Shown piece after piece: positions 1-9,928 of a stretch of 64,000 nucleotides of DNA. Position 1 is the first letter of the stretch. Each line of letters opens with the position of its first letter. Made by a program: the position numbers and the translations under genes. The stretch is taken from contig NZ_CABPRZ010000007.1 of NCBI RefSeq assembly GCF_902459695.1, positions 62,001-126,000 of the forward strand, written 5' to 3'. The notes under the pieces are model-generated. The model saw nothing but the letters and a program-made list of their open reading frames with translations. It did no database searches and was not told the origin of the DNA. The stretch is from Pandoraea terrae. GTDB lineage: Bacteria > Pseudomonadota > Gammaproteobacteria > Burkholderiales > Burkholderiaceae.

Positions 1-187
1 CCACATCGAGTTGCAGCGCCGCGGCCTTCGCGCCCAACGCCGCGATGTCGGCCACGACGGCGTCGGCTTCGGCGCGCTGGCTGCGGTACGTCAGGATGAC
101 GTCGATACCGTTGCGCGCGGCGGCCAGCGCAGCGTTCTTGCCCAAGCCGCGGCTTGCACCGGTAATGAGAAGGATTTTGCGTGTCAT
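1..187 (-). CDS. Short-chain dehydrogenase/reductase, 5' part only
   Basis: This is the N-terminal 62 residues of an SDR-family NAD(P)-dependent oxidoreductase; the gene runs off the left edge. The ATG at 187 opens a reading frame beginning MTRKILLITGASRGLG, which contains the Rossmann dinucleotide-binding motif TGxxxGxG at residues 9-16, followed by an alpha helix and the acidic-to-basic stretch typical of the second beta strand. Catalytic Ser-Tyr-Lys residues lie outside the window, so the substrate cannot be guessed. It is divergent from the LysR gene at 356, and the 168-base gap holds a dyad that suggests the LysR protein controls this gene. Confidence 0.85.
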   Translation of the reverse strand, partial: MTRKILLITGASRGLGKNAALAAARNGIDVILTYRSQRAEADAVVADIAALGAKAAALQLDV

Positions 188-291
188 GGAAAAACGCCTG
201 AGGGTCCGATAAGACGCGAGGTCTCAAAAAGAGCCGCACATCCGGAAACCGATCCGTCATGTGCGGGATGGACACATCGTATTGCAACGTC

Positions 292-314
292 ATTTGCCAA
301 TAAATCAGGCAAAT
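292..314. promoter_or_regulatory. Putative LysR operator (7-bp inverted repeat)
   Basis: Perfect inverted repeat ATTTGCC-N9-GGCAAAT lying in the divergent gap between the SDR and LysR genes, 41 bases before the LysR start. Size and position fit a LysR recognition site. Binding is inferred. Confidence 0.55.
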
Positions 315-355
315 CGGATTACACTGTTCAAATCTGGATAACACTGATCGATACC

Positions 356-1270
356 ATGAACCGGCTCGATGCCATGCAGGCGTTCGTGCGCGTCGCGGAA
401 ATGGCCAGCTTTACGCAGGCGGCCGACAGCCTGGGGCTGCCGAAGGCGAGCATCTCGAACGCGGTCAAGCAATTGGAGAACCAACTCGGCACGCGCTTGC
501 TTCACCGCACCACACGGCGCGTCCAACTCACGCAGGACGGTCAGGTCTGTTACGAGCGCTGCAAGGATCTGCTCGCCGACGTCGACGAGTTCGAGGGGAT
601 GTTCGCGCAAGGCGAGGCTGCGTTGACCGGCCGCCTGCGTGTCGATTTGCCTGCGACGTTCGCGCGCAATGTCGTGATTCCGCGCCTGCCGGAATTTCTC
701 GAGGCGCATCCTGCGCTGGCGCTGGAGTTGTCAAGCACCGACCGTCGCGTCGATCTGGTGCGCGAGGGATTCGACTGCGTGCTGCGCGTGGGCGCGGTCG
801 CCGACTCCACGCTCATTGCGCGCCCGCTTGGCGAGCTACGTCAAATCAACTGCGCAAGCCCGGCCTATCTCGCCCGACACGGCACACCGCAGTCGCTCGA
901 CGATCTCGCGCATCACCAACTGATCCACTATACGACGACGCTCGGCGCGCGCACCGCCGGCTGGGAATTTCACGATGGGGAACGGCATACGCAACGCGCG
1001 ATGGACGGCGTGCTCACCGTCAACAACGCAGACGCCTACGAAGCCGCTTGTCTGGCGGGCCTCGGCATCATTCAGGCGCCCGAACGCGGCTTGTTTCCCT
1101 ACCTGGAAGCCGGCCGGCTGATCGAAGTCATGCCGGATCATCGCGCCGAACCGCTGCCGGTCACGTTACTGTACGCGAATCGCCGCCACCTCCCGCGCCG
1201 CGTACAGGCCTTCATGCGCTGGCTGGCGGACGTGATCACCGCGCGCCTGGACAATGGATCACCGCATTGA
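356..1270 (+). CDS. LysR-family transcriptional regulator
   Basis: A 304-residue LysR-type regulator, normal length for the family. Residues 1-60 form the winged helix-turn-helix (MNRLDAMQAFVRVAEMASFT, then the SISNAVKQLE recognition helix and LLHRTTRR wing); residues about 90-300 form the periplasmic-binding-like effector domain. The start at 356 is chosen because LysR proteins begin almost directly at the HTH; an open frame continues upstream but has no family similarity. It is divergent from an SDR gene, the usual arrangement for a LysR regulator and its target oxidoreductase. Its stop codon abuts the stop of the convergent TetR gene. The effector is unknown. Confidence 0.92.
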   Translation: MNRLDAMQAFVRVAEMASFTQAADSLGLPKASISNAVKQLENQLGTRLLHRTTRRVQLTQDGQVCYERCKDLLADVDEFEGMFAQGEAALTGRLRVDLPATFARNVVIPRLPEFLEAHPALALELSSTDRRVDLVREGFDCVLRVGAVADSTLIARPLGELRQINCASPAYLARHGTPQSLDDLAHHQLIHYTTTLGARTAGWEFHDGERHTQRAMDGVLTVNNADAYEAACLAGLGIIQAPERGLFPYLEAGRLIEVMPDHRAEPLPVTLLYANRRHLPRRVQAFMRWLADVITARLDNGSPH

Positions 1271-1915
1271 TCACAGCCCCTTCTCCACCATATCGAGAAG
1301 CCGCTGCCCCGCAAGCGCGGCCTGATCGCGCCCGAGCATGCGCAAGGGCCCGTCGATGATCAGCATCGCCAGGCCATGCACGGCCGACCACGCCAGGTAC
1401 TCCGCGCCGGGCCGGCGCGCTGGCGCCAGCACGCCGGCAGTGACCATATTGTCGAGCGCCAGACCGAGCAACTGAAACGGATTGAGGCCGCTTTCCCCCG
1501 CCTTTTCAGGCACCGCGTCATTATTCACGTGCTCCGGACTCACGAACGCCGTCCGGAAAAGGCCGGTCTCACGCTGTGCAAACCGCAGGTAAGCCGTGCC
1601 CACGGCCCGCAGACCCGCGCGCGCCGCCGCTTTCGGATCGGCCAGCGCCGGCGCCGATGCCATTTCAGCTTCCATGGCGACGGCCAGCGCCGCCAGCGAG
1701 GCATCGCGCACCGCCTGCACCAAATCCTGACGATTGGCGAAATGCCGGTATGCCGCGTTCGGCACCACCCCCGCGCGCCGCGTCGCCTCGCGCAACACGA
1801 CCGCCTCCGGCCCCCCGTCGCGCGCCAGCGCCATCCCCGCATCCAGCAGCGCGCGCCGCAAATCCCCGTGCCGGTAGGTACTGCGCGTCGGTGCCGGCGT
1901 CACATCTTTTGTCAT
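1271..1915 (-). CDS. TetR-family transcriptional repressor
   Basis: A 214-residue TetR-type repressor. The HTH is at residues about 12-60 (YRHGDLRRALLDAGMALA, then the recognition region GVVPNAAYRHFANRQDLV), followed by an all-helical ligand domain of the WHG/TetR_C type (a run around LARDQAALAGQRLLDMV closes it). The ATG at 1915 is preferred over an in-frame ATG at 1981 because the longer form would add residues unlike TetR proteins and would run over the operator pair. It is divergent from a SnoaL-like gene, and two dyads between them suggest that it represses itself and that gene. Confidence 0.9.
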   Translation of the reverse strand: MTKDVTPAPTRSTYRHGDLRRALLDAGMALARDGGPEAVVLREATRRAGVVPNAAYRHFANRQDLVQAVRDASLAALAVAMEAEMASAPALADPKAAARAGLRAVGTAYLRFAQRETGLFRTAFVSPEHVNNDAVPEKAGESGLNPFQLLGLALDNMVTAGVLAPARRPGAEYLAWSAVHGLAMLIIDGPLRMLGRDQAALAGQRLLDMVEKGL

Positions 1916-1927
1916 TGCAACCCCTTG

Positions 1928-1974
1928 TGGACAGTGTCCATTATGTCTGCTATTGTTTGTGTACGCTGTCCACA
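1928..1974. promoter_or_regulatory. Paired TetR-type operators
   Basis: Two related dyads: TGGACAGTGTCCA at 1928-1940 (arms perfectly complementary around one base) and TGTGTACGCTGTCCACA at 1958-1974. Together the outer arms TTGTGGACA and TGTCCACAA also face each other. They sit between the divergent TetR and SnoaL-like genes, so autoregulation plus control of the 2044 gene is the simplest reading. Binding is inferred. Confidence 0.65.
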
Positions 1975-2043
1975 AATGCAAGGATTTTTGTGCAGCGTCC
2001 CAAATTTCGCCAAGATTTCGCGCATTTTTCCCAAGGAGCCACT

Positions 2044-2472
2044 ATGGTTGATACTTATCCTGCACACGGCGACGAAGCCGCGCTTCGCGCCTTGACGGAC
2101 GCATGGTTGCAGGCGGTGCGTCAAAAGCGCATCGGCACACTGCTGGAAGATCATTACGATCCGGATGTGGTGGTGTTCGACGTCATGCCCCCGACGGTCC
2201 ATCGCGGCGTATCCGAATATCGGAAACTGCTCGAAGGCTGGTTCGCGATGACGGACGGGCCGATTGGCTTCGAAATGACGCAATGGCATGTCACGGTCAG
2301 CGGCGAGCTGGCGTTCACCCATAGCGTCAATCACGTCAAGAACACCGGAAAGGACGGCCAGACGCACAACGCTACCGTGCGCGCCACCGTGTGTTACCGC
2401 AAGACCAACGGCCATTGGCGCGTGGTGCATGAGCACGCATCGGTGCCGATGGAACTACCCACGTCCGGCTGA
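2044..2472 (+). CDS. SnoaL-like / NTF2-fold protein
   Basis: A 142-residue cytosolic protein of the SnoaL/DUF4440 group in the NTF2 fold, a cone-shaped barrel used by isomerases, hydrolases and simple ligand-binding proteins. Visible hallmarks are the N-terminal helix with DAWLQAVRQKRIGTL, the segment HYDPDVVVFDVMPP, and the C-terminal strand pair ending HWRVVHEHASVPME, which is the typical DUF4440 finish. The start at 2044 follows an AAGGAG-like ribosome site. It lies downstream of two TetR-type operators and 40 bases before a VOC-family gene, so the two probably form a short TetR-regulated unit. The substrate is unknown. Confidence 0.85.
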   Translation: MVDTYPAHGDEAALRALTDAWLQAVRQKRIGTLLEDHYDPDVVVFDVMPPTVHRGVSEYRKLLEGWFAMTDGPIGFEMTQWHVTVSGELAFTHSVNHVKNTGKDGQTHNATVRATVCYRKTNGHWRVVHEHASVPMELPTSG

Positions 2473-2512
2473 GCGTTCCCGCCCGGCCAGGCGATTTCAC
2501 CCAGGAGATGCC

Positions 2513-2932
2513 ATGCAAGTTCAGCCCTACCTGTTTTTCGACGGCCGCTGCGAAGAGGCCATCCGTTTCTACGAGAAGGCGCTCGGCGCGAAAGTCGAGG
2601 TGCTGATGCGCAACAGCGACAGCCCCGAGCCGCATCCGCCGGGCATGTTGCCGCCGGGCAGCGAGAACAAGGTCATGCACGCCACGGTCAAGATCGGCGA
2701 TTCGACCGTGTTCATGTCCGACGGCATGTGCAGCGGCGCGGTCAAGTTCGAAGGGTTCTCGCTCTCCCTCGACTTCACCAAGGATGAGGATGTCGACCGT
2801 TACTTCAACATTCTCGTCGAAGGCGGCGAAGCCAATATGCCGCCGGGCAAGACGTTCTTCGCTTCGCGTTTCGCGATGGTCAAGGACCAGTTCGGCATGC
2901 ACTGGATGTTGATCGTGCCGGCGCAGATGTAA
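2513..2932 (+). CDS. VOC superfamily protein (PhnB/YjdN-like)
   Basis: A 139-residue member of the vicinal oxygen chelate (glyoxalase/bleomycin resistance) superfamily, close in style to PhnB/YjdN (3-demethylubiquinone-9 3-methyltransferase-like domain). It begins MQVQPYLFFDGRCEEAIRFY, the family signature, and ends DQFGMHWMLIVPAQM, which matches the conserved FGxxWM finish. An AGGAG ribosome site at 2503 fixes the ATG at 2513. Members of this subgroup are mostly uncharacterised; several lack the full metal-binding set. It likely shares a transcript with the SnoaL-like gene just upstream. Confidence 0.88.
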   Translation: MQVQPYLFFDGRCEEAIRFYEKALGAKVEVLMRNSDSPEPHPPGMLPPGSENKVMHATVKIGDSTVFMSDGMCSGAVKFEGFSLSLDFTKDEDVDRYFNILVEGGEANMPPGKTFFASRFAMVKDQFGMHWMLIVPAQM

Positions 2933-3134
2933 GGGAACCGTCACGCCGCCCGTCCTCCCCACCGGCACGCGGCGGCGCGTGAACATGCCGGCATGCCGCA
3001 ATATCGCCAGCACGCGTATCATTGAAAACATCCGTAGCCACCGAGCGGAGCGCTCACATGCCCCACGTGAAGGTCCAATACCCGCCGATGTCAGGTAACC
3101 GGCGCGCGCTGCGCTGCCGGGGAGATGCCGGCTG

Positions 3135-4127
3135 ATGCGCCGTCCCCGTCATACCCGTATCGGCCTCGCCCTCGGCGGCGGCGCGGCGCGCGGTTGGGCG
3201 CACATTGGCGCGATCCGCGCCCTGCTCGACGCCGGCATCAAGCCCGACGTCGTTTGCGGCACTTCGATCGGTGCGCTGGTCGGCGCCGTCTACGCCAATG
3301 GCGATCTCGACTGGCTTGAAGAATGGGCCACGCGCCTGACCTGGCAGACGGTCGTGCGCCTGCTCGACCTGCGCCTGTCCGGCGGTCTGCTTGGCGGACG
3401 CAAGGTGATCCAGCTGTTCTCCAACCAGTTCGAGGGACGCAAGATCAGCGAACTCGGCATACCGTTTGCGGCGGTCGCGACCGAACTCGACACCGGGCGC
3501 GAGATCTGGCTGCAGGAGGGCAATGTCGTCGATGCCGTGCGCGCGTCGATCGCCATTCCGGGGATTTTCACGCCGATCTGGCACAACAACGCGTGGCTGG
3601 TCGACGGTAGCCTGACCAATCCGGTACCCGTTTCCGTGGCCCGGGCGATGCACGCCGACTGCGTCATCGCCGTCGATCTGAACAATGACTTACTGAATGG
3701 ACGCGACTTTGCCACGCCGATCCACCCGCCGCGCCGTGCGCCGACGCCGGCCGTCATCGACAGCGCCAGTGAAGACGATCCCGAAGCGCCGCCGCCACTG
3801 GCCTTGCGCCGCAACGGCAAGCCGTGGCCGGCATGGCTCGCGCCGGCGCCCGCCACCCAGGGCAACGACGACGTGCGCCAGCCCCCCGAACCCAACACGC
3901 GCGTACCGTCCATGCTCAGTTCGGTCGCCCAGAGCATCGACATCATGCAGGTGCGAATCACGCGCAGCCGTCTGGCAGGTGAGCCGGCCGACATCCTGAT
4001 CCAACCGCGCCTGGGCGGCCTCGGCATCTTCGACTTTCACCGGGCCGCCCCGGCGATCGAAGAAGGCCGCTCAGCGGTCGAGCGCATGATGCCCGCGATT
4101 CGCGCGCATCTTGGCATGGATCCTTGA
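3135..4127 (+). CDS. Patatin-like phospholipase (RssA-type)
   Basis: A 330-residue patatin-family lipid acyl hydrolase. It has the oxyanion-hole loop GGGAARG at residues 14-20, the nucleophile elbow GTSIG with Ser44, and the partner aspartate in [10 protein letters not shown] near residue 157, so the Ser-Asp dyad is complete. No signal peptide is visible; like RssA/YchK proteins it is probably cytosolic or membrane-associated. Between about residues 195 and 265 there is a proline-rich insertion that is less conserved. The C-terminal region (about 280-320, [15 protein letters not shown]) is typical of proteobacterial RssA-like proteins. An ABC exporter gene follows 107 bases downstream. Confidence 0.92.
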   Translation: MRRPRHTRIGLALGGGAARGWAHIGAIRALLDAGIKPDVVCGTSIGALVGAVYANGDLDWLEEWATRLTWQTVVRLLDLRLSGGLLGGRKVIQLFSNQFEGRKISELGIPFAAVATELDTGREIWLQEGNVVDAVRASIAIPGIFTPIWHNNAWLVDGSLTNPVPVSVARAMHADCVIAVDLNNDLLNGRDFATPIHPPRRAPTPAVIDSASEDDPEAPPPLALRRNGKPWPAWLAPAPATQGNDDVRQPPEPNTRVPSMLSSVAQSIDIMQVRITRSRLAGEPADILIQPRLGGLGIFDFHRAAPAIEEGRSAVERMMPAIRAHLGMDP

Positions 4128-4234
4128 TCCAGCTTGCAATGGTGCGCGCCGCCGGAATACTTCCTCCCGCCGACCGCCGGCCACTGGACGGGCGCCCATA
4201 CGCGTTTGCCACGGCTGTGCTATCGTCTCCCGCC

Positions 4235-5161
<927 letters not shown>

Positions 5162-5174
5162 GGACGCGAGCATC

Positions 5175-5936
5175 ATGAATCTCTACGCCGTTCGGGCGAT
5201 CTACAATTTCGAGATGGCGCGCACGCGCCGCACGTTGATGCAAAGCATCATCTCGCCGGTGATCTCGACTTCGCTGTACTTTGTGGTGTTCGGTGCGGCC
5301 ATCGGCTCGCGTATTCCGGAGATCGAGGGCGTGAGCTACGGCGCGTTCATCGTGCCGGGATTGATCATGCTCTCGCTGCTCACGCAAAGCGTGTCGAATG
5401 CCTCGTTCGGCATCTACTTCCCTAGATTCACAGGCACGATCTACGAATTGCTGTCAGCGCCGGTGTCCTATCTGGAAATCGTCGTCAGCTACGTGGGCGC
5501 AGCGGCCACCAAATCGGTCGTCCTGGGCCTGATCATGCTCGCGACGGCAGCGCTGTTCGTGCCGTTACGCATCGAACACCCGGTCTGGATGATGCTGTTC
5601 CTCGTGCTGACGGCGGTGACCTTCAGCCTGTTGGGCTTCATCATCGGCATCTGGGCGGACGGCTTCGAGAAACTGCAGCTGGTGCCGTTGCTGATCATCA
5701 CCCCGCTGACCTTCCTGGGCGGCAGTTTCTATTCGACGCACATCCTGCCGCCGTTCTGGCGCACGGTGACGTTGTTCAACCCCGTGGTCTACCTGATCAG
5801 CGGGTTCCGCTGGAGCTTCTACGGCATCGCGGACGTCAGCGTCGGCGTTAGCCTGGTGATGACGGTCGTGTTCCTGACCGTGTTCCTCGCGATCATCGCC
5901 TGGATGTTCAGGACGGGCTACCGCTTGAAGAACTGA
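5175..5936 (+). CDS. ABC-2 type transporter permease (YadH-like)
   Basis: A 253-residue inner-membrane permease with six predicted hydrophobic segments (for example [17 protein letters not shown] near residues 30-46, [17 protein letters not shown], and the C-terminal [19 protein letters not shown]). The segment [22 protein letters not shown] near residue 180 is the conserved ABC-2 signature (E. coli YadH has the same style of motif). It partners with the ATPase encoded 13 bases upstream. The transported substrate is unknown. Confidence 0.93.
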   Translation: MNLYAVRAIYNFEMARTRRTLMQSIISPVISTSLYFVVFGAAIGSRIPEIEGVSYGAFIVPGLIMLSLLTQSVSNASFGIYFPRFTGTIYELLSAPVSYLEIVVSYVGAAATKSVVLGLIMLATAALFVPLRIEHPVWMMLFLVLTAVTFSLLGFIIGIWADGFEKLQLVPLLIITPLTFLGGSFYSTHILPPFWRTVTLFNPVVYLISGFRWSFYGIADVSVGVSLVMTVVFLTVFLAIIAWMFRTGYRLKN

Positions 5937-5939
5937 AAC

Positions 5940-5966
5940 GGCAGGGGCCGCAATGCGCCCCCTGCC
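5940..5966. terminator. GC-rich hairpin between convergent genes
   Basis: Stem GGCAGGGG paired with CCCCTGCC around an 11-base loop, four bases after the permease stop and 20 before the convergent GST stop. No strong T-run follows on either strand, so it is only a weak candidate for a two-way terminator. Confidence 0.4.
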
Positions 5967-5985
5967 ATCGCGCGAAAAAGCAATA

Positions 5986-6600
5986 TCACTCCGGCGGTGT
6001 CGCCAGGAATTGCGGCAGTTGCTCGGCGGCGCGAGAAAATGCGGCAAGCGTGGGATATTCGTCGCCAAAATCGATCTCCGGCACGAGCAGTTGATGAAAC
6101 CGCCATGCCACGGCGATCGTCACCCCATGCTGGCCGATGCGATCGGGCGTGACGTCCACCGGCACCTGCGCCAGTGCTTTCTCCAGCGCGCCGAAGGCGG
6201 CCCGCAGTTGCTTGCGCACGCGGTCGGTCCATGGCGTATGCCGCTTCTCTTCCGGACGCAACTCGCGTTCGTAGACCAGTTGCACTGACTTCTCGCACGC
6301 GGCCAGCGCCAGCCCGGTCAACCGCAGCGCACGCAGATGCGCTCGCGGGTCGGTGGGCACGAGCCGTTGTTCCGGATCGACAAGCGTTTCGAGATATTGC
6401 AGGATCAGTGTCGAATCCATCAGCACGACACCGTCGTCGGTCACGAGCGTCGGCGCCTTGACCACCGGGTTGATGGCCGCGAACTCGTCGAATTGGCGAA
6501 ACACCGATACCGGCCGGTGCTCGAACGGCAACCCCAACAGACGCAGGCAGATGGCAACTCGCCGCACGTACGGCGAGTCAAGCATTCCGATCAATTGCAT
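5986..6600 (-). CDS. Glutathione S-transferase family protein
   Basis: A 204-residue GST. Residues 1-75 are the thioredoxin-like domain: MQLIGMLDSPYVRRVAI carries the SPYVRR segment, in which the serine or tyrosine contacts glutathione, and PTLVTDDGVVLMDSTLILQYLE holds the cis-proline and the DST gamma-glutamyl contact. The rest is the helical substrate domain. The start at 6600 is preceded by AGGAG; an in-frame upstream ATG adds residues of unrelated composition. The closest general style is the YfcF/YibF group of bacterial GSTs. Divergent from the DJ-1/PfpI gene at 6773. Confidence 0.9.
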   Translation of the reverse strand: MQLIGMLDSPYVRRVAICLRLLGLPFEHRPVSVFRQFDEFAAINPVVKAPTLVTDDGVVLMDSTLILQYLETLVDPEQRLVPTDPRAHLRALRLTGLALAACEKSVQLVYERELRPEEKRHTPWTDRVRKQLRAAFGALEKALAQVPVDVTPDRIGQHGVTIAVAWRFHQLLVPEIDFGDEYPTLAAFSRAAEQLPQFLATPPE

Positions 6601-6772
6601 GAACGACTCCTGACTCCAGTGAGAAATCTTTGGCGCAGACCGATGCGCTGAACGCACCCTAAGCATAGCCGACCTTGCTGCCGTCTGAATAGCAAGCCGC
6701 TGCCGGGTTGGGTAGAATGATCTTCTTGGTCCCCATGCCACCGCCCCCCGGACACTCCCATAAGGAGAGGCC

Positions 6773-7459
6773 ATGAACATCCTGATGGTGCTGACCTCGC
6801 ACGACCGCCTCGGCGACACCGGCAAAAAAACGGGTTTCTGGCTCGAAGAGTTCGCCGCCCCGTATTACGTCTTCCTCGATGCAGGCGCGGTGGTAACCTT
6901 GGCCTCGCCCAAAGGCGGCCAGCCGCCGATCGACCCGAAGAGCGACGCCCCGGATGCCCAAACGGAATCGACGGAACGTTTCCATGCAGACCCCGACGCC
7001 CAGCACGCGCTCGCCAACACGCTGAAGCTGGCCGACGTGGAGGGATTGGAGTTCGACGCCGTGTTCTACCCCGGTGGCCACGGACCGCTCTGGGACCTCG
7101 CGCAGGATCCTGTCTCGATTCAACTGATCGAAACGTTCGAGCGCGCGGGCAAACCGGTCGGACTCGTGTGCCACGCGCCGGCCGCGCTGCGCCAGGTGCG
7201 CGCCGCCGACGGCCAGCCGCTGGTGCGCGGTCGGCGCGTGACCGGCTTTTCGGACGTCGAGGAAGCCGCCGTCGGGTTGACGGACGTCGTGCCCTTCCTG
7301 CTCGAGGACGAATTCAAGCGTCTTGGCGGCCTCTACGAAAAAGGGCCGGCGTGGCAATCGTTCGTCATCGGCGACGGACGGCTCGTCACCGGTCAGAACC
7401 CCGCCTCGTCCGAAGCGGCGGCGCGCGCCGTCCTCGCCATGATGCAACCGAAGCCATGA
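6773..7459 (+). CDS. DJ-1/PfpI family protein (HchA/Hsp31-like subgroup)
   Basis: A 228-residue class I glutamine-amidotransferase-like protein of the DJ-1/PfpI superfamily. The nucleophile is Cys133 in GLVCHAPAALR, with the preceding conserved PGGHGPLWDL near residue 103 and the closing GQNPASSEAAA motif near residue 210. This combination is typical of the type 1 glutamine amidotransferase domain group related to Hsp31, YDR533C and plant or bacterial glyoxalase III. Likely roles are methylglyoxal detoxification or glycation repair, but activity is not shown. An AGGAG ribosome site sits at 6763. It ends 19 bases before the convergent DUF1993 gene. Confidence 0.92.
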   Translation: MNILMVLTSHDRLGDTGKKTGFWLEEFAAPYYVFLDAGAVVTLASPKGGQPPIDPKSDAPDAQTESTERFHADPDAQHALANTLKLADVEGLEFDAVFYPGGHGPLWDLAQDPVSIQLIETFERAGKPVGLVCHAPAALRQVRAADGQPLVRGRRVTGFSDVEEAAVGLTDVVPFLLEDEFKRLGGLYEKGPAWQSFVIGDGRLVTGQNPASSEAAARAVLAMMQPKP

Positions 7460-7478
7460 CGGCTCGCAGGCCAGCCCG

Positions 7479-8000
7479 TCAGACGGGCTCCATCTCGAAC
7501 GGCCCGAGGAAATCGGCCTTGCCGACGGCGATGCCCTGCGCGCGCAGAATGTCGTGCGTGGTCGTCACGTGGAAGTAGAAGTTCGGCAACGCGAAGTTGA
7601 ACAGATAATCGACGGAAAACATCTTTGTCTGATATTCCTTGAAGCGCAGAGTGATCTCACGACCCTCCGCGCCGGCGAACTGGTCTTCGCTCACGCCCGC
7701 AATGAACGCCTCGGTCTTGCCGACGCGTTCAATGAGATGCTCGAACGTCGTCTCGTTGTCTTCGAACTTTGGCGACTCGATGCCGGTCAAGCGCGCGATC
7801 GCAAACTTGGACGTGTCGCTGGCCCGTTGAATCTGCCCGGAGAACGGCAGCATGTCGGGGGCGAGACGCGCATCGAACAGCGCAGCCGGATCCAGTTGGT
7901 TCGCCTGCACATGATCGCGGGCCTTCTTGACGTAATCGGCGAGCACCGCCAGACCGCGCAGGTACACGGGGACGGATGCGCGATACAGGGAAATCGACAT
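7479..8000 (-). CDS. DUF1993 domain-containing protein
   Basis: A 173-residue member of DUF1993, a helical-bundle family within the DinB-like superfamily. Recognisable segments are the N-terminal SLYRASVPVYLRGLAVL, the middle APDMLPFSGQIQRASDTSK, and the C-terminal NFYFHVTTTHDILRAQGI, with a histidine placed where DinB-like folds bind metal. The family has no established function. An AGGAGTTCACG ribosome site precedes the ATG at 8000. The gene stands alone between convergent and divergent neighbours. Confidence 0.88.
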   Translation of the reverse strand: MSISLYRASVPVYLRGLAVLADYVKKARDHVQANQLDPAALFDARLAPDMLPFSGQIQRASDTSKFAIARLTGIESPKFEDNETTFEHLIERVGKTEAFIAGVSEDQFAGAEGREITLRFKEYQTKMFSVDYLFNFALPNFYFHVTTTHDILRAQGIAVGKADFLGPFEMEPV

Positions 8001-8292
8001 CGTGAACTCCTTGAAGACGTAAGGGGCGTAAGAGACGCAAGGAACGAAGCGACAGGTGAAACATCAGTCCGACAATGTGTCATCCTAACAGCCGGCGCAC
8101 AATCCTGCTGACCGCCGCGATCCTGCTCGCGCCGGTGGTGGCGAATCGCCGGTAAAGACGATATCGCCCCGATGGGATGATTGGGAAACGTCTCCAATAC
8201 GCGGGCTATGAGGCCGCGTGCCCTGCCGCATCGAGGCGCCGGAACGAATTGGCGGTAGAATCCCCCCTCGCTCCATTCAAACCGCCGCGCCC

Positions 8293-8811
8293 GTGACTGC
8301 CTTGCCTGCCAACGAACCTGCCGAACTTTCCGATACCGATGCCGCCGGCGACGACGTGACCCACAGTCCTCGCCTGTGGCGCGATGACGGCTGGACCGCG
8401 TCCGTCATCAAGAACGAAGACGACGACGGCTGGGCCGTAGCCATGCTCAAGGATGGCGAAGCGGAACCTGCCCTCGTCGGCCCCTGGACCATGGGCCGGG
8501 ATAAAAAGAATCCCAAGCCGCTCGACGTCAACGCGTTCACGACATTGGTGAAGACCGCCTCGGAAGTCCTTCGCCGCCACGAACAGCAACTGCATGCGCA
8601 ACTGCACAAGCACGTGTCGGTGAGCGCTTCCTCAGGTGAGTACGACGTCACGCTCGATATCGTGCCGGACGAATACGATCCCTACGCGACGCTGACGGCG
8701 CTCGACCGCTTTGGTGAGGCAGTAGCACGCGTCAAGGTCGCCCCGAACTTCAAGCTCAGCAAGACCAGCGCGCTCGCCTGGATCGACAACGATTTCCGTC
8801 GCCCCCAGTGA
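8293..8811 (+). CDS. Conserved hypothetical protein
   Basis: A 172-residue acidic, soluble protein if translation begins at GTG 8293 (MTALPANEPAELSDTD). An in-frame ATG at 8218 would add 25 residues of low-complexity, shadow-like composition, so the GTG is preferred, though no clear ribosome site supports either. The middle carries RLWRDDGWTASVIKNEDDDGW and the end ALAWIDNDFRRPQ. I do not recognise a characterised domain. I believe homologues are common in Burkholderiaceae, but that is from memory only. A tRNA terminator lies about 110 bases downstream on the other strand. Confidence 0.75.
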   Translation: MTALPANEPAELSDTDAAGDDVTHSPRLWRDDGWTASVIKNEDDDGWAVAMLKDGEAEPALVGPWTMGRDKKNPKPLDVNAFTTLVKTASEVLRRHEQQLHAQLHKHVSVSASSGEYDVTLDIVPDEYDPYATLTALDRFGEAVARVKVAPNFKLSKTSALAWIDNDFRRPQ

Positions 8812-8918
8812 GCACTCGCTGACTGACTGTCACTCAACATTCGGGAACATGCCGGCGCGTCCAGGCGCAATGCTGGCAGCACTCGATGAAGGCGCAAAAA
8901 CGGACGCGCAAAAAACAA

Positions 8919-8948
8919 AACGCGCCTGGCCGTGAAGCCAGACGCGTT
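8919..8948 (-). terminator. Rho-independent terminator of the tRNA-Glu/Ala transcript
   Basis: On the minus strand AACGCG-T-CTGGC pairs with GCCAG-G-CGCGTT, followed by TTTTG and TTTTTTG. It lies about 60 bases beyond the 3' end of tRNA-Glu in the direction of transcription. Confidence 0.75.
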
Positions 8949-9010
8949 GTGCCGACGTCCATTTTACCGATCTGACCAACCGAATTATCCGGATGGTACG
9001 CCGGTGAAAC

Positions 9011-9086
9011 TGGCGTCCCCTAGGGGATTCGAACCCCTGTACTCACCGTGAAAGGGTGATGTCCTAGGCCTCTAGACGAAGGGGAC
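9011..9086 (-). tRNA. tRNA-Glu(TTC)
   Basis: A 76-base cloverleaf read on the minus strand: acceptor GTCCCCT pairs with AGGGGAC, the anticodon stem is CACCC/GGGTG-like around loop CTTTCAC giving anticodon TTC, the T-loop is GGTTCGAATCC, and CCA is encoded. It follows tRNA-Ala by 15 bases and is probably cotranscribed with it. Confidence 0.95.
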
Positions 9087-9101
9087 AATAAGTCTTTCGT
9101 T

Positions 9102-9177
<76 letters not shown>

Positions 9178-9193
9178 CTTGCGAAGAAGCGAA

Positions 9194-9222
9194 ACTATAG
9201 CGCACCCGCGAACACTTGTGAA
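9194..9222 (-). promoter_or_regulatory. Sigma-70 promoter for tRNA-Ala/tRNA-Glu
   Basis: Minus-strand -35 TTCACA (9217-9222) and -10 TATAGT (9194-9199) with a 17-base spacer, placing the start a few bases before tRNA-Ala. A GC-rich discriminator-like stretch lies close by. Confidence 0.7.
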
Positions 9223-9263
9223 GCCCCTTTTGCAAAAAAATTGAAAAAGCTTCGCGCGTTTGG

Positions 9264-9752
9264 CTAACTGCTGCGCAGCGGGAGTTTGCTCGACGCCTTC
9301 AATTCGCGCATCGAAAGCGTGCTCAACATCTCCTTGACGCCAGGCAACGAGCGCAGTCGGTTCAGTACGAACTCTGAGTAGCTGTCGAAATCCTCCGCGA
9401 TGATCTGCAGCAGATAGTCGTGCTGTCCCGTGGTGTTGTGGAGCGCGACAACCTCCGGCATGGCCAGCACTCCGGCCTCGAAGGTGCGGCACGTCTTCTC
9501 GGTGTGGTTGTCCAGCGAAATACTGACGAAGGCGACCACGCCAAGACCCAGCGCATGTCGATCAAGCACCGCTTGGTACCCGCGGATAACGCCGGAAGAC
9601 TCGAGCCTTCGCAGCCTTTTCCAGCACGGCGAGGCCGAAAGTGCGACGCGTTCTGCCAAGTCTGAATTGCTCAGACGACCGTCTTCCTGAAGGATTTTCA
9701 GGATGCTCGCATCTGTTGCGTCCAAATCCACTTTTAAGGCACGTTTTTTCAT
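9264..9752 (-). CDS. Lrp/AsnC-family transcriptional regulator
   Basis: A 162-residue Lrp-type regulator. The N-terminal HTH spans residues about 8-60 (LDATDASILKILQEDGRLSN, then LSASPCWKRLRRLE as recognition helix) and the C-terminal RAM effector domain spans about 70-150 (VVAFVSISLDNH, then a GQHDYLLQI beta strand). Such proteins sense amino acids or related small molecules. The gene is divergent from a short uncertain ORF and the PaaE-type reductase, so control of that reductase is possible. The intervening region is A+T-rich from 9760 to 9830. Confidence 0.92.
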   Translation of the reverse strand: MKKRALKVDLDATDASILKILQEDGRLSNSDLAERVALSASPCWKRLRRLESSGVIRGYQAVLDRHALGLGVVAFVSISLDNHTEKTCRTFEAGVLAMPEVVALHNTTGQHDYLLQIIAEDFDSYSEFVLNRLRSLPGVKEMLSTLSMRELKASSKLPLRSS

Positions 9753-9928
9753 GAATTTTTTTCATGGAGAAATATCCTTCCAAATTTTAGGCCAGATAGG
9801 ATAGAAATGGAAAGTATATTTTTGTTGGCTTCACCTACGCTCACCATCGTGAAACGCGGCGGTGGTGCTCGGTGACGACACTCACGCCGGGCCGCCCACG
9901 GCCGACAAACCCATCAGAGGAGCATTGC